From positions 1-50,328 of the IMG/VR virus record IMGVR_UViG_3300022888_000001: a DNA stretch of 50,328 bases; one strand, 5' to 3'. The notes beneath the pieces were generated by a model. That model saw only the letters and a program-made list of their open reading frames with translations, was not told where the DNA came from and did not search any database. Of the stretch, positions 49,601 through 50,328 are shown piece by piece. Source of the stretch: a virus. Made by a program: the position numbers and the translations under genes. Position 1 is the first letter of the stretch. The number at the start of each line of letters is the position of its first letter.

Positions 49601-49629
49601 AATATAAACCCAATCTTTCACAAAATCAA
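49601..49629 (-). promoter_or_regulatory. sigma70-like promoter inside the replication operon
   Basis: TTGATT (49624-49629), 17-bp spacer, TATATT (49601-49606) on the minus strand. The start of transcription would be near 49594. Confidence 0.75.
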
Positions 49630-49632
49630 GCT

Positions 49633-49872
49633 CTAAACGATCTTGTACGAAGCCTCAACCGTCTGCTCTGCTCTATAAACCTTCATATCATGTGAAAAGC
49701 ATTTGAGAGAAAAGCTGTCAACACAGATTGCATTACATGTTGCTCCACTACTATTCTCGAACCACGGGAGCTTGCAATGAATCATTTTATGATTATTAAT
49801 ATCTACAAACAACTCCCTATCTTCTATTTCCTGAAACGTCACGACGCTTGGCATTCCTGCGACCTTACTCAT
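49633..49872 (-). CDS. Small hypothetical protein
   Basis: 79 residues, AAGGGGTCGGAA leader. Beta-rich with three Cys (TCNAICVDSFSLKC). Follows the helicase stop by about ten bases. Unknown. Confidence 0.62.
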   Translation of the reverse strand: MSKVAGMPSVVTFQEIEDRELFVDINNHKMIHCKLPWFENSSGATCNAICVDSFSLKCFSHDMKVYRAEQTVEASYKIV

Positions 49873-49882
49873 TTCCGACCCC

Positions 49883-50328
49883 TTAAATTAATTCTGCTTG
49901 CATTGGTTTTTTATCTAAAGCCCGATTCGCGATATCTTCTTTCGAAACGAGCATTTTAGCCATATGTGAATCCAGACTTCCGTCGAGTACCAAGTACTGA
50001 ACCAGCACACCTTTTGTTTGTCCGATCCGGTGGCATCGATCCTCAGCTTGCGCCATGTTCGCATGTGTCCAGTCCATCTCGGCAAATATAACAACGTTGG
50101 ATGCTGTTAATGTAATTCCCACCCCTGCAGCCTGAATTTGTCCGATGAATACCCTACATTCCGGGGTTTCCTGAAAATAATCAACGCTGTCTTGCCTCTT
50201 ACTTCCGGATGTTGATGTTTTACCAGTGAGAACCGCGCTTCCCGGAAATTGCCTGATCAGCTCATCCAGTATCACATGATGATGAGCGAAAACGACAACC
50301 TTTTTAGTCTCGAGCAATACTGATTTTA
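49883..50328 (-). CDS. SNF2/SMARCAL1-like helicase, C-terminal part
   Basis: C-terminal part of the junction-spanning helicase; bases 50202-50328 repeat 1-127. It carries the second helicase lobe: KVVVFAHHHVILDELI, GQIQAAGVGITLTAS (motif V) and AEDRCHRIGQT (motif VI). Joined to 1-1403 it gives 573 residues with no interruption (1403 + 319 bases = 574 codons), which itself supports circularity. Ends at TAA 49883. Confidence 0.9.
   Translation of the reverse strand, partial: KSVLLETKKVVVFAHHHVILDELIRQFPGSAVLTGKTSTSGSKRQDSVDYFQETPECRVFIGQIQAAGVGITLTASNVVIFAEMDWTHANMAQAEDRCHRIGQTKGVLVQYLVLDGSLDSHMAKMLVSKEDIANRALDKKPMQAELI
50202..50328. repeat. Terminal overlap, right copy
   Basis: Identical to bases 1-127; see the left copy. 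Genome length without it is 50,201 bp. Confidence 0.95.

Noticed and set aside
1-50328. Prophage or integrated element with attachment sites
   Set aside because: No integrase, excisionase or repressor gene was found, and the tRNA is a complete gene with its own promoter, not a fragment at an end.

Overview
The window is one complete circular bacteriophage genome opened at an arbitrary point. Bases 1-127 and 50202-50328 are identical, so the unique sequence is 50,201 bp and the SNF2 helicase gene runs across the cut. HK97-type head genes, a tape-measure protein of 577 residues and no sheath gene indicate a tailed, siphovirus-like phage with a non-contractile tail. I see no integrase, CI-like repressor or DNA polymerase, so it probably uses the host replisome and shows no sign of lysogeny. 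The host looks Gram-negative: there is a phage lipoprotein, a T7-lysozyme-like amidase, many Sec signal peptides (several cut before Q), Shine-Dalgarno sites and sigma70-like promoters. I cannot name the host taxon.

Layout. (a) Replication, recombination and DNA modification, minus strand, reading 5494 -> 1 and on through the junction, 50201 -> 40928: SMC-like ATPase, Gp157, ERF annealing protein, SNF2 helicase, ASCH protein, radical-SAM-like Gp37/Gp68 protein, DnaT/DnaD-like initiator, DnaC-like loader, C5 methyltransferase, two PD-(D/E)XK nucleases and many small proteins. (b) Late operon, minus strand, 35497 -> 5961: GroES-like co-chaperonin, DNA methyltransferases, Lar-like protein, lipoprotein, ParB-methyltransferase, terminases, fused portal-MuF, protease, capsid, connector and tail genes, fibres, then a run of six signal-peptide proteins and the lysis genes. 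A Met tRNA with its own promoter and terminator follows. (c) Plus-strand accessory operon 35936 -> 40825: amidoligase, gamma-glutamylcyclotransferase, ArdC-like protein, small HTH and C2H2 proteins. It converges on the minus operon at a 15-bp terminator (40842-40888).

Most genes overlap by 1-11 bases (ATGA, GTGA, TAATG), so translation is strongly coupled. Several real genes are very short or use GTG or TTG starts. Five minus-strand promoters share a 17-bp spacer. Three of them lead straight into transcripts whose first bases form one arm of two interleaved inverted repeats (a pseudoknot or switch topology), each with a different sequence but the same layout. I consider this leader family, together with the cluster of predicted-exported fibre-like proteins, the most interesting content.
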